Part shown: piece after piece, positions 27,072-36,009 of the stretch
Numbering within the stretch: the stretch's first letter is position 1
How the letters are laid out: each line of letters opens with the position of its first letter
The notes under the pieces: model-generated
Database searches by the model: none
What the model was told of the DNA's origin: nothing
What the model saw: the letters and a program-made list of their open reading frames with translations, nothing else
Position numbers and translations under genes: made by a program
Assembly (NCBI GenBank): GCA_944323485.1
Contig: CALUSR010000004.1
Span: 222,234-286,233 of the forward strand
Length of the DNA: 64,000 nt
Source of the DNA: Candidatus Gastranaerophilales bacterium
GTDB lineage: Bacteria; Cyanobacteriota; Vampirovibrionia; Gastranaerophilales; CAJFVJ01
Direction: 5' to 3'

Positions 27072-28200
27072 TACAAAAAACACACTTGCTATAGGTCTTA
27101 TGTCAGGCACCTCTCTCGATGGTGTCGACGCTTGTCTTGTAGAAATATCAGAATGCTGTGACGTTAAAATAAAAGAAACATACTCTCTTGATTACGGGAA
27201 AGATATACAAACAAAACTTTTTGAGATGGCAAACAACATTGGGAGCATAAAAGACGTCTGCATAATGAATTTTATTCTCGGTGAAATTTATGCAAACTGT
27301 ACGCTTGAACTGATAAAAAAAGCCGGCATAAAAACAAAAGATGTCGAATACATAGCTTCCCATGGACAGACAATATTCCATCATCCAAAAAGTACTGACT
27401 GCTCCGGCATTCAAGCAAACAGTACCCTGCAAATAGGTGATATTTCCGTTATATCTGATAAAACAGGAATTACAACAATCGGAGATTTCAGAACAAAAGA
27501 TATGTCAGCAGGCGGTCAGGGAGCACCTCTTGTACCTTTTGCCGATGAAATAATCTTCAAACGAAACAAAACACGTGCAATACAAAATATCGGCGGTATA
27601 GGCAATGTTACCCTTCTGAGTCCTGATGTCGAAACCTTCGCATTTGATACAGGAGCCGGAAATATGATGATTGACTACTGTACAAAAAAATTCTTCCATA
27701 AACCTTTTGATAAAGACGGTGAACTAGCTTTTTGCGGGCATGTCGACGATAACTGGCTGAGTTACCTCCTCGATGAGCCATATTACAGACAAACACCGCC
27801 CAAAACGACCGGAAGGGAACTCTTTAGCAGTGAATATATCGAAGAAAAACTCAAACGAGCCCCTGATAATCCTTATGACATAATTGCAACAGTAACAGCT
27901 CTTAGCGCACACTCAATTTTTGATGCATACAAAAATTTCATATTTCCTCATGCAATACCTGAAGAAATAGTTCTGGGCGGCGGCGGAGCATACAACAAAT
28001 TTTTGACAACTTATCTTCAAAAACTGTTCAAGGATATACCGATTAAAACCCATGAAGACTTTGGCATACCGAACAAATATAAAGAAGCCATGGCATTTGC
28101 AATTCTCGGGTATTTTACGATGAAAAAACTCCCGAATAACATCCCCTCCTGCACAGGGGCAAAAAGACCGGTAATAATGGGGAAAGTTTCTTATCAGTAA
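27064..28200 (+). CDS. anmK: Anhydro-N-acetylmuramic acid kinase
   Basis: This 378-residue sugar kinase opens the anhydro ring of 1,6-anhydro-MurNAc and phosphorylates it to MurNAc-6-phosphate in peptidoglycan recycling. The family signature IGLMSGTSLDGVDACLVE (about residues 10-27) is exact. SHGQTIFHHP, GDFRTKDMSAGGQGAPLVPF, NIGGIGNVTLL and FDTGAGNMMID follow. The length matches AnmK. It overlaps the response regulator by 8 nt and converges on the small zinc-ribbon gene with a 7-nt overlap. Confidence 0.95.
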   Translation: MTDTKNTLAIGLMSGTSLDGVDACLVEISECCDVKIKETYSLDYGKDIQTKLFEMANNIGSIKDVCIMNFILGEIYANCTLELIKKAGIKTKDVEYIASHGQTIFHHPKSTDCSGIQANSTLQIGDISVISDKTGITTIGDFRTKDMSAGGQGAPLVPFADEIIFKRNKTRAIQNIGGIGNVTLLSPDVETFAFDTGAGNMMIDYCTKKFFHKPFDKDGELAFCGHVDDNWLSYLLDEPYYRQTPPKTTGRELFSSEYIEEKLKRAPDNPYDIIATVTALSAHSIFDAYKNFIFPHAIPEEIVLGGGGAYNKFLTTYLQKLFKDIPIKTHEDFGIPNKYKEAMAFAILGYFTMKKLPNNIPSCTGAKRPVIMGKVSYQ

Positions 28201-28388
28201 GCTTTAAAAAAACGCTGATTTGTTCCGCCTTCACCGACTTTTATGCTTACTCTTCTCATGCATCTGGGGCAAAAACCGCTGTAAGCCGTTTTATCTTTGT
28301 TTTGATAAACCCGACCGTAAACATTGCAGCATTCAAAATATATTCCGAGATATTTTCTCGGTTCTCTTTTTGTTTCTTCTTCACCCAT
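28194..28388 (-). CDS. Small zinc-ribbon-like conserved protein
   Basis: This 64-residue protein has two cysteine pairs, Cys20-Cys21 (FECCNVYGRVY) and Cys40-x-x-Cys43 (GFCPRC), arranged like a small zinc ribbon. A conserved-looking IKVGEGGTNQRFF tail follows. I recall similar short proteins in cyanobacteria and other phyla, but the function is not known to me. The ATG at 28388 is in a compact context, and its stop overlaps the convergent anmK stop by 7 nt. Confidence 0.75.
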   Translation of the reverse strand: MGEEETKREPRKYLGIYFECCNVYGRVYQNKDKTAYSGFCPRCMRRVSIKVGEGGTNQRFFKAY

Positions 28389-28516
28389 AATGATAAATTA
28401 TTAAAGTTTTTCAATAAATTTGCAAATAGTTTACATATTTACATTTTGTTACGGGCACGGTAGAAATTTTCTGATATGATTTAAGATGAGATTACTCAAA
28501 ATCTTTGGGAGTTTGT

Positions 28517-29077
28517 ATGAAAAAGCTTATAGCATCATTTCTTTGCTTATTGTTTTTGTTCTATACATCTCTGCCGGCTTTTTCATCGCAGGATGAGGAT
28601 GATTTATTTCAGATTACAAAAAACAAAAATCACCTCCACAGTCGTCTTTCAAAAAGATACACAGGATATGTGTATGAAGTTAAAAACATCTCATCTACCC
28701 CCATTGAAATAGAAAATATTGTCATAACCGATAACATAAGCGGAAAAAGTGCATATTTATCCGTAAAAAGAACAGCTATCGGAGCTGCCGTTTCAACACT
28801 GTCAGTTGGCACTGCGCTTGCTTTGCCAACGCTCTCAATATCTATATTCCTATCCATAATCGCCGTACCATTTGTCATCATCGGCAACTGCTTTGGCAAC
28901 ACAGGAGCAAGACAGGAGTCAAAAAGATATGACTATGACCTTAATATAGATGAACTTGCCCCGGATGAATCGGTTACTTTTACAACTCTCTCTGCACACA
29001 GAGAAACTCCTGATATAGATATAATCTACATCAACCCTGAAACAGAGATGACAGAAACTTTCTGCTACAATAAATGA
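28517..29077 (+). CDS. Secreted hypothetical protein, paralogue 1
   Basis: This 186-residue protein has a signal peptide (MKKLIASFLCLLFLFYTSLPAFS) and no family I recognise. It contains RYTGYVYEVKNISSTPIEIENI, a short beta-type stretch, then a long hydrophobic Gly/Ala-containing segment (about residues 85-130) that may be membrane-embedded. A short beta domain ends it. The next gene encodes a relative with the matching RYTAYVIELKNIS stretch, so the pair arose by duplication. I chose ATG 28517 with GGGAG upstream; the frame opens at TTG 28505. Confidence 0.7.
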   Translation: MKKLIASFLCLLFLFYTSLPAFSSQDEDDLFQITKNKNHLHSRLSKRYTGYVYEVKNISSTPIEIENIVITDNISGKSAYLSVKRTAIGAAVSTLSVGTALALPTLSISIFLSIIAVPFVIIGNCFGNTGARQESKRYDYDLNIDELAPDESVTFTTLSAHRETPDIDIIYINPETEMTETFCYNK

Positions 29078-29078
29078 A

Positions 29079-29636
29079 ATGAAAAGACTTTTTTTTCTGA
29101 CATCATCTTTTTTGATATTTTTTTCTCAAATCTGCTTTGGATATGAGCACACGAATGATTTAGCGCTTAAAATAAAAAAAGAAAAACTATTCTTTAACGA
29201 CAGGTATACAGCTTATGTCATTGAACTTAAAAACATATCAGATGATTCTATCACCATAGAATCAATAAAAATAGATAACGCTATCACAAAAGACGATATA
29301 AAAAATGAATATGACTCGACAGAAAAAGCATCGGAACTATGTCTGTCAATGATTGGTTTCGGTATAGGAGAAGAGCCTTCAAAATCCCCGGTTATCTTCG
29401 CACCGGTCGGTATCATATCCCTGCCTTTTGCACTTGTTTATGACGGTATAAAAAAAATAAGCATATCTTCAACTGCAAAGAAATACTCTTTCACCACTCC
29501 CAAAAACATACTTCTCAAAAAAGGAAAAATAATTGAGTTTTCATCAATCAAGGAAACAAATTCCTCTGATAACCTGCTAATAAAAATTAGCTATAAAATA
29601 AATAAACATGAAAAATCAACCGTTCTCAATCTCTAA
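29079..29636 (+). CDS. Secreted hypothetical protein, paralogue 2
   Basis: This 185-residue protein has a signal peptide (KRLFFLTSSFLIFFSQICFG) and is a diverged copy of the preceding gene. It shares the order signal peptide, RYTAYVIELKNIS beta stretch, central hydrophobic segment (APVGIISLPFALVYDGIKK) and beta-rich tail. It starts 1 nt after the upstream stop, so the two are translationally linked. Localisation is periplasm or outer membrane by inference; function unknown. A copy of the dispersed repeat follows 6 bp past the stop. Confidence 0.7.
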   Translation: MKRLFFLTSSFLIFFSQICFGYEHTNDLALKIKKEKLFFNDRYTAYVIELKNISDDSITIESIKIDNAITKDDIKNEYDSTEKASELCLSMIGFGIGEEPSKSPVIFAPVGIISLPFALVYDGIKKISISSTAKKYSFTTPKNILLKKGKIIEFSSIKETNSSDNLLIKISYKINKHEKSTVLNL

Positions 29637-29641
29637 AATCA

Positions 29642-29768
29642 GGAATTTATCTGGCAAATTCAACCCAAAATTTTTCAAACAACGTCATACTGAGCGTTAG
29701 CGAAGTATCTAAACAAAAAGGATTCTTCGAGTTAAAGCCCTCAGAATAACGGACTTTTAATAGTATCT
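29642..29768. repeat. Dispersed ~127-bp intergenic repeat with hairpin, copy B
   Basis: It matches 8050-8177 over its whole length. The core 29683-29751 forms an imperfect hairpin with arms CGTCATACTGAGCG...GAAGTATC and GATTCTTCGAG...CTCAGAATAACG. It sits between the stop of the secreted paralogue (29636) and the stop of the FkbM gene (29784), so it may also act as a terminator-like or RNA-processing element for both. Confidence 0.75.
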
Positions 29769-29783
29769 AAAGAATTTACAAAA

Positions 29784-30716
29784 TCAATATGCAATCAACA
29801 CCAAATCAGCTTGAGGCAATATATTCTCGCTGCGTCTTATCATGAATTTATAACCCAAATTCAGATTTTCAATTTTGGATTTCAAATCAAAGAAATCTTC
29901 CGGAGTATGATACATAGCAATTGCAAGAACAGGTTTATCCCTTTTTATAAGCTCAAGTGCACCTTTGAAAATAGCTGTTTCAAATCCCTCGGTATCGAGT
30001 TTTATTAATCCTAAAGGAGAAGAAAACTCTTTGAACGAATCAAGAGGTATAATCTCAGCCATATTTTTATTTTCCCCATAGCAAATTTCAACAACCTCGG
30101 ATTTTTCTCCCAATCCTTTTTGAATAGGAATTATTTTGTTGCTGCAGTTATCTATCTTCAAAAAAGAGTTAATTTTTTCAATATTTACAGACAGCGGTTC
30201 AAAAACATAAATTGAGGACTCGGGGAAATATTTATGAAATAACAATGCAGTATCACCGCAAAGACCTCCACCATCAACAACAGCCTTCCCGTTGATACCT
30301 TCAAAAACTTCCTTCGGCAAATCAATCAGTCCATATGCATTCGCCATCATATACGGGTTAATATACAAAATTTCAGAAAATGGCTGTTTGAAAGTTTTCA
30401 AAAATTCTTGCGTTCTCTTCTCTGTTTCCTCATCATACTTCGTCCAGATATTTTTCTTATATCCTTTCCAGTACTCAGAAAGTTTCATAAAATGATCAAT
30501 ATATTCGCATGAAATTTTATCCATTCCCTTTTTCAATTTTTTCACTTTTTGTTTTATGTTGTTTTTCTTAAAATATTCTTCAAACTTTTCTATCCAGTAA
30601 AATTCAATAAAATCACCAAGATAAAATTTGTGGCTTATCCCCAAAAAAGAAATTCTTGTATATAACTTATTTGCCTTTACGAAAAATTTTGCCGAACAAA
30701 TTTTTGAACAATTCAT
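29784..30716 (-). CDS. FkbM-family methyltransferase
   Basis: The 310-residue protein has a helical N-terminal region and an FkbM-type SAM domain in the C-terminal half. That domain has VVDGGGLCGDTALLF (motif I, about residues 145-160), VFEPLSVNIEK, and IKLDTEGFETAIFKGA. Members O-methylate sugars or other small groups, often on surface glycans. The DGGGLCGDT form of motif I differs slightly from the usual DVGAN-type. It stands alone between the repeat and the pyrophosphatase terminator. Substrate unknown. Confidence 0.85.
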   Translation of the reverse strand: MNCSKICSAKFFVKANKLYTRISFLGISHKFYLGDFIEFYWIEKFEEYFKKNNIKQKVKKLKKGMDKISCEYIDHFMKLSEYWKGYKKNIWTKYDEETEKRTQEFLKTFKQPFSEILYINPYMMANAYGLIDLPKEVFEGINGKAVVDGGGLCGDTALLFHKYFPESSIYVFEPLSVNIEKINSFLKIDNCSNKIIPIQKGLGEKSEVVEICYGENKNMAEIIPLDSFKEFSSPLGLIKLDTEGFETAIFKGALELIKRDKPVLAIAMYHTPEDFFDLKSKIENLNLGYKFMIRRSENILPQADLVLIAY

Positions 30717-30765
30717 TATTTATACTTATTCCTCTACTATTTTCATATTTTTATTATCATACAAA

Positions 30766-30793
30766 AAAGAGAGATGTAAAAACATCTCTCTTT
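30766..30793 (-). terminator. Intrinsic terminator of the membrane pyrophosphatase gene
   Basis: A 12-bp stem (AAAGAGAGATGT at 30766-30777 with its complement at 30782-30793) with a 4-base loop is followed on the minus strand by a run of six T. It lies 29 bp beyond the stop at 30822. Confidence 0.85.
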
Positions 30794-30821
30794 CCTGTTT
30801 TAGTTCAAACAGTTATATAAG

Positions 30822-33263
30822 CTACTCAGCTTTGTTAGGTATTCTCATTGCATAGAATGATCTCCATACAAAGATTAGAGCTATTATCAAAAGTACAACA
30901 CCGACAATCGGAGCAATTGCTCTGAATGATTCGTTGATAGCTATCTCCATAGCCAGCAAACCAAACAATGTTGTAAATTTGATAATCGGGTTCATTGCAA
31001 CCGATGAAGTATCTTTGAACGGGTCACCTACTGTATCGCCTACAACAGTAGCGTCATGAAGAGGAGTACCCTTCTCATCCAAATCAACTTCGACAATTTT
31101 CTTAGCATTATCCCAGCATCCGCCTGCATTTGCCATAAATACAGCCTGGAACAGACCGAATATAGCAATCGCTATCAGGTAGCTGACGAAGAAAGAAACA
31201 GGCTTGCTATCAAGTTCTCCGCCGCCCATCATAATCGGAGCAGAAATGCATGCAAGTGCAAGAGCAAATGCAAACAGTGCAATGAAGATATTGAACATAC
31301 CTTTTTGTGCATATTGTGTGCAGATTTTTACAACTTCTTTTGAGTTTTCAACAGGAGATTTTGCTGACTCACCATCCAACTTGATATGTTGTTTGATGTA
31401 TTCAACAGCTCTGTAAGCTCCTGTTGTAACAGCCTGCATAGAAGCACCCGAGAACCAGAAAATTACGGCACCGCCGGTCAGAAGACCAAGCAATGTATAC
31501 GGGTTCAGAAGGTTCAAAACAGCTTCAGGAGCAATGCCGAGAGTATCTTTGATTACAAGAATCAATGAGAAAATCATCGTAGTAGCACCAACAACAGCAG
31601 TACCAATCAAAACTGGTTTTGAAGTAGCTTTGAAAGTATTGCCGGCTCCATCGTTAGCTTCAAGATATTTTTTCGCTTTTTCAAAATCAGCATCAAAATT
31701 GTATTCTTTTTTGATGCTTTCTTTTACATCAGGAATCTCTTCGATAAGCGACAGTTCATAAACTGATTGGGCATTATCGGTAACAGGTCCGTAGCTGTCT
31801 ACGGCGATAGTTACCGGTCCCATACCGAGGAAACCGAATGCAACAAGACCAAAAGCAAATACAGATGAATAAATCATTACATCTTCAGGAATATGAATAC
31901 TTGCAACATAAGCAAGTCCCATAAGAAGAACGATTACCATACCGATCCAGAAACCAGAGAAGTTTCCTGATACAAGACCTGATAAAATTGTCAGAGAAGA
32001 ACCGCCTTCTCTTGAAGCCGTAACAACTTCATTAGTGTGGATAGCCTTAGGACTTGTAAATATTTTTGTAAACTCAGGAATCAATGCAGCGCCCAAAGTA
32101 CCGCAGCTTATGATAAGAGAGAGTACTAACCAGAGATTGCCGCCTAAAGGAGCTAGCAAATATTTACTTACGCCAAAAGTCATAGCAATTGATAAGATTG
32201 AAGTTATCCAGACAAGATTTGTCAAAGGAGCTTCAAAATCGAATTTATCTTTGTTTGCAAACAAAACATTATTTGCAACGTTGTTAAGCAAATAAGCGAC
32301 AACAGATGTCACAATCATCAAAAATCTCATTGTGAATATCCATGTCAGCAGTTGAATTTGATAATCCTGAGCTACGCCCAAGAGAATGAAGCTTACAAGA
32401 GCAACACCTGTTACACCGTAAGTTTCAAAACCATCAGCAGTAGGTCCGATTGAATCACCTGCGTTATCACCTGTACAATCAGCAATAACACCGGGGTTTC
32501 TCGGGTCATCTTCTTTGATTTTGAATTGAATTTTCATCAAATCTGAACCAATATCGGCAATCTTTGTAAAAATACCGCCGGCAACACGAAGAGCAGAAGC
32601 ACCCAAAGATTCACCGATAGCAAAACCTATAAAACATGCCCCTGCAAGATGCCCCGGAACAAAAAGCAAAATTACAAGCATCATAATAAGTTCTACGCTA
32701 ACAAGCAAAACACCGATGCTCATACCTGCTTTCAAAGGAATATTCAAAATATTGAGAGGATTACCTTTCAACGCAGCAAAAGCAGTTCTTGAGTTTGCGA
32801 GGGTATTCATTCTGATACCGAACCAGGCAACCGCATAGGAGCCTAATATACCGATTACTGACCATGCAAGAATAATCAATACTTCTTTAGCGGACATATG
32901 CTGCAATCCGCCGAAGTAGAAACCGATACATATTGCAATCAAAACTTCAAGCAGAATAAGAAACTTACCCTGTTGAATCAAATAAGTTTTGCAAGTTTCG
33001 AAAATCAAATTTCCTATATCAGCCATAGACTTGTGTACAGGAATACTTTTGACTTTCAAATATTCAATCAATCCAAAAATCAAACCGAGTACCGAAATTA
33101 CAATACCGATAATCAACAGTTGATAAGATTTTGGATCCTGGGCTATATTTGGGACAACCAAATCAGCCTCTCCCGCAAAAGCGGAACTTGTCATCACAAA
33201 CAGCGAGAGCATAAACGCCCACACCATTTTGGAAAGACTAAACAGTTTTTTCATACAAACCAT
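30822..33263 (-). CDS. hppA: Ion-translocating membrane pyrophosphatase (divergent M-PPase)
   Basis: This 813-residue polytopic enzyme couples pyrophosphate hydrolysis to ion pumping across the inner membrane. The substrate-site region EDDPRNPGVIADCTGDNAGDS and the later NAGGCWDNAKK and GDTVGDPFKDTSS motifs are present. GNTFKATSK has Lys545 at the position that marks potassium-independent forms. The first motif reads DIGSDLM...GDNAGDSIGPTADGFETYG rather than GADLVGKVE...GDCAGMAADLFE, placing it in a divergent branch. Protons are the likely ion but sodium cannot be excluded. An added signal-like N-terminus (about 30 residues) precedes helix 1. AAGGAG precedes the ATG. Confidence 0.9.
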   Translation of the reverse strand: MVCMKKLFSLSKMVWAFMLSLFVMTSSAFAGEADLVVPNIAQDPKSYQLLIIGIVISVLGLIFGLIEYLKVKSIPVHKSMADIGNLIFETCKTYLIQQGKFLILLEVLIAICIGFYFGGLQHMSAKEVLIILAWSVIGILGSYAVAWFGIRMNTLANSRTAFAALKGNPLNILNIPLKAGMSIGVLLVSVELIMMLVILLFVPGHLAGACFIGFAIGESLGASALRVAGGIFTKIADIGSDLMKIQFKIKEDDPRNPGVIADCTGDNAGDSIGPTADGFETYGVTGVALVSFILLGVAQDYQIQLLTWIFTMRFLMIVTSVVAYLLNNVANNVLFANKDKFDFEAPLTNLVWITSILSIAMTFGVSKYLLAPLGGNLWLVLSLIISCGTLGAALIPEFTKIFTSPKAIHTNEVVTASREGGSSLTILSGLVSGNFSGFWIGMVIVLLMGLAYVASIHIPEDVMIYSSVFAFGLVAFGFLGMGPVTIAVDSYGPVTDNAQSVYELSLIEEIPDVKESIKKEYNFDADFEKAKKYLEANDGAGNTFKATSKPVLIGTAVVGATTMIFSLILVIKDTLGIAPEAVLNLLNPYTLLGLLTGGAVIFWFSGASMQAVTTGAYRAVEYIKQHIKLDGESAKSPVENSKEVVKICTQYAQKGMFNIFIALFAFALALACISAPIMMGGGELDSKPVSFFVSYLIAIAIFGLFQAVFMANAGGCWDNAKKIVEVDLDEKGTPLHDATVVGDTVGDPFKDTSSVAMNPIIKFTTLFGLLAMEIAINESFRAIAPIVGVVLLIIALIFVWRSFYAMRIPNKAE

Positions 33264-33316
33264 TTTTTTTCTCCTTAACCTATATCTAAGAAGGAATAAC
33301 TCCTTCTTTTATTCTC

Positions 33317-33345
33317 ATTGTAATAATAGACGTAACAATTGTAAA
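33317..33345 (-). promoter_or_regulatory. Promoter of the membrane pyrophosphatase gene
   Basis: On the minus strand TTTACA (33340-33345) and TACAAT (33317-33322) are 17 bases apart. Transcription would start near 33310. A 7-bp hairpin (AGAAGGA/TCCTTCT, about 33290-33308) would then sit at the very 5' end of the message, ahead of the AAGGAG ribosome site. Confidence 0.5.
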
Positions 33346-33365
33346 TAATACATCCATTCTAAAAA

Positions 33366-33776
33366 TTATCTTCTTCCGATAACTTTGATTATATGCCATC
33401 CGAATTGAGTTTTTACGGGTTGAGAAATTTGTCCCTCAGGCGTTGAAAATGCTACTTTTTCAAACTCCTGAACCATCATTCCTTTGCCAAACCAGCCTAA
33501 ATCTCCACCGTTTCTTCCTGACGGGCATTTAGAATATTCTCTTGCCGCCTGATAAAAATCTTTTTTACCATCTACAATATCTTTTCTTATATGAATTGCA
33601 TCAACTTCTTTATCAACAAGAATATGAGCTGCTCTAACTTCTTTTACAGGAGCGAGAGTTGAACTTCCAGCTGATGAAGTTGATGAAACATCTGATTGCG
33701 AGGCTATCGTCTTCATTCCATAAGAAGCCGCAGATATCACAAGAGCCAACGCAATAATAAACCAAAATTTTTTCAT
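33366..33776 (-). CDS. Parvulin-type peptidyl-prolyl isomerase, membrane-anchored or exported
   Basis: The 136-residue protein has an N-terminal hydrophobic signal or anchor (KKFWFIIALALVISAASYG) and a Ser/Thr-rich linker. A compact parvulin domain follows with RAAHILV, GGDLGWFGKGMMVQEFE and KTQFGWHIIKV. Such enzymes help fold exported proteins on the outer side of the inner membrane. I chose ATG 33776 because GGGGAG precedes it and it begins the hydrophobic segment; 17 more codons are open upstream. It precedes the pyrophosphatase gene by about 100 bp on the same strand. Confidence 0.88.
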   Translation of the reverse strand: MKKFWFIIALALVISAASYGMKTIASQSDVSSTSSAGSSTLAPVKEVRAAHILVDKEVDAIHIRKDIVDGKKDFYQAAREYSKCPSGRNGGDLGWFGKGMMVQEFEKVAFSTPEGQISQPVKTQFGWHIIKVIGRR

Positions 33777-33851
33777 AGAAATCTCCCCTTTTTCTAATTT
33801 CAAATATAATAATACATAATAAACCATATTTACTCAGAGGTAAAATATTAT

Positions 33852-34067
33852 ATGAAAAATAAATTAAGAAAACTCACCACATGGCTATTATCTATAGCAA
33901 GCATACTGTATTTTATGGCAGAATTTGCCATCACTGATAAATTCGGCTTTCAGCATATAATGACATACTCAGCTGCTGGTTTCATCCGTACTCACTTAGT
34001 GATTCCTTTGATGATTTTGATATTTTTGCATATATCACTGCATTTCTCAGACTTTTTGAAAAAATAA
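33852..34067 (+). CDS. Small two-helix membrane protein, unknown
   Basis: This 71-residue protein has two hydrophobic helices (about residues 9-27 and 45-64). Histidines near and in the second (RTHLVIPLMILIFLHISLHF) recall heme-binding helices of small cytochrome b-like or DUF4405 domains. The resemblance is weak. CAGAGG lies 12 nt before the ATG. It stands between parvulin (divergent) and the adhesin-like gene. Confidence 0.55.
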   Translation: MKNKLRKLTTWLLSIASILYFMAEFAITDKFGFQHIMTYSAAGFIRTHLVIPLMILIFLHISLHFSDFLKK

Positions 34068-34149
34068 ATTTATAAATCTATTAGATATATTCTATACTAA
34101 TTGATATAATAACGTTATTAACAAACGTAAAAAATTCAGAGGAAAATTT

Positions 34150-34521
34150 ATGAAAAAGATTTTAACGGTTTTAGTCTTGCTGATGCTCTCTCAAAATACA
34201 TTTGCTGCAAACTGGTTTGAACTTGAGCCAAATCATTATATTGATGTTGATAAATCAAGCTATGGATACACTTCAAGAGGTGCAACTTTCTGGATGAAAT
34301 TTTTGAATGATGGTGGAATGGAAAATATCGAGAATCAAAAGGTTTCATATGTATTAACGCAGGTAGAAATAGATTGCCCCTACAAAAAATACAGAATTCG
34401 TTCCATTAAAGCGTATGGCACAAACGGGCGACATCTTGGAACCTTTGATGAACCAGGAGCCTGGCAGAATATATATCCAAACTCTATTTTTGATGTAGTA
34501 CGTGAAAAACTTTGTAAATAA
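34150..34521 (+). CDS. Secreted surface-adhesin-E-like protein
   Basis: This 123-residue protein has a signal peptide cut after about residue 19 (NTFAA). A domain follows that begins NWFELEPNHYIDVDKSSYGY and has paired cysteines (IDCPYKKYRIRSI and the terminal LCK). This arrangement matches the small surface-adhesin E (SaE) family found in the periplasm or on the cell surface; the binding role is inferred from the family name only. GAGGAAAAT precedes the ATG. The convergent MATE gene ends 14 nt away. Confidence 0.75.
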   Translation: MKKILTVLVLLMLSQNTFAANWFELEPNHYIDVDKSSYGYTSRGATFWMKFLNDGGMENIENQKVSYVLTQVEIDCPYKKYRIRSIKAYGTNGRHLGTFDEPGAWQNIYPNSIFDVVREKLCK

Positions 34522-34535
34522 ATGAAGCTTAACTT

Positions 34536-35864
34536 CTATTTTTCAAACTCTTTTCGCAGCTTTGCAAATTTGACAAGAATTATCGACAGCAAAATAATTC
34601 CCATAATCAACAGAGAGATTGCAAGCGCTATCCAGAAGCCCAACAAATCCATATGATAATGGAAGGCAAATAAAAAACCGAGAGGCAGTCCCATCACCCA
34701 ATAAGCACAAAAAATTGAAACGGATACAAGCTTTGTCATTTTTAGCCCTTTCAAAATACCGCTGAATGCCACCTGCGCACCATCAAAAATCTGATACAGT
34801 GCAACAACATAAATAACAGGAACACTGACAAGCAAAAGTTCTTTTTCATCTGTAAATAACTTTACAAAAAACTCCGGACTTGAGTTCAACAACAGGGCAC
34901 AGAATAACATAAACGCAAGAGTCAGCAATACACCCGCAACAGAAAATCTTTTCAACTCACTATAATCTCTTGCACCATTTGCATAGCCGACTTTTATCGC
35001 TATTGCATTCGATATAGCGAGAGGTACCATAAAAGTTATGGATGAAATCGTAATGATTATACTCTGCGCAGCTGCAAACACTCCGCCCATACGTCCTACA
35101 ATAATCGTTATTCCGTTAAATGCAAAAAACTCTAAAGCAAGCGCTATAGAAATCGGATAACCTACCTTTATTAACTGCTTCAAATATGACCCGCTCAATT
35201 TGATGTTCAAATTCATCAACCGGAGCGTGTACCACAGCAAAATTAACCCCATAAAAGTCCGAACAACAAGAGTTGCAATCGCTAACCCCTTTACCCCTAA
35301 AGCAGGAATAAACCAGAAACCGAATACAAAAGCAAAATTCAAAACCAAATTCAAAAAAATAGCCAAAATAGCAATAACATTCGGAAAAACAACTATCTCA
35401 TAAGCTTGCAAAAACTCTTTCAGTGAAAAATGCAAATACGCCCCGAAATATGAAAAAGCACAAATAAAAATATATTCCTGAATATGATAAACAAGATGAG
35501 GCTCAAATCCCATCTTCGGAACAAGGGGAACAATGCAAAGGGTCAATACACCGAAAAAAGCCGATAAAACTAACGAATAAATAATGCTGGAATACAAATA
35601 TTGCTTCGATGGCTTTCTTGCGCCTCTATAATTTGCAACAACGGGAGATATGCTGGACATAAAGCCTATGCCGACAATAAAAATACATGTCATCACGGAA
35701 CTGCCGATGCTGATTGATGATAAAGTATCCAAACTGTGCTTTGCCGCAACAAAAACATCAATTGCACCAAGAAGCACCTGAGATATGTTTCCGACAATCA
35801 AAGGTATAGACAAAACAAACAACTCAAAAAAATACTTCCTGTATAACTCTATCTTCTTACCCAT
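34536..35864 (-). CDS. MATE-family efflux transporter
   Basis: The 442-residue protein has twelve hydrophobic helices and the MATE pattern: LSIPLIVGNISQVLLGAIDVFVAAK at the start, QAYEIVVFPNVIAILAIFLN in the middle, and KVGYPISIALALEFFAF starting the second half. MATE proteins export cationic drugs or metabolites using sodium or proton gradients. Substrate unknown. It is a single-gene unit facing the isochorismatase gene. Confidence 0.92.
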   Translation of the reverse strand: MGKKIELYRKYFFELFVLSIPLIVGNISQVLLGAIDVFVAAKHSLDTLSSISIGSSVMTCIFIVGIGFMSSISPVVANYRGARKPSKQYLYSSIIYSLVLSAFFGVLTLCIVPLVPKMGFEPHLVYHIQEYIFICAFSYFGAYLHFSLKEFLQAYEIVVFPNVIAILAIFLNLVLNFAFVFGFWFIPALGVKGLAIATLVVRTFMGLILLWYTLRLMNLNIKLSGSYLKQLIKVGYPISIALALEFFAFNGITIIVGRMGGVFAAAQSIIITISSITFMVPLAISNAIAIKVGYANGARDYSELKRFSVAGVLLTLAFMLFCALLLNSSPEFFVKLFTDEKELLLVSVPVIYVVALYQIFDGAQVAFSGILKGLKMTKLVSVSIFCAYWVMGLPLGFLFAFHYHMDLLGFWIALAISLLIMGIILLSIILVKFAKLRKEFEK

Positions 35865-35946
35865 AAAAAAATTTGCCTCTCTGCCTCGGTTATGATAATG
35901 TATCCCGATAAAAATTTATAGTCAAGAGTATCAACAAAAGAGCAAT

Positions 35947-35977
35947 TTGACACCGAGCCATGTTATATTATTATAAT
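35947..35977 (+). promoter_or_regulatory. Promoter of the isochorismatase-like gene
   Basis: A consensus TTGACA at 35947-35952 is followed by TATTAT (35969-35974, 16-base spacer) overlapping TATAAT (35972-35977, 19-base spacer). The ATG is at 36010. Confidence 0.5.
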
Positions 35978-36009
35978 AACTTCAAATACAATATTACAGG
36001 AGAAAAACC

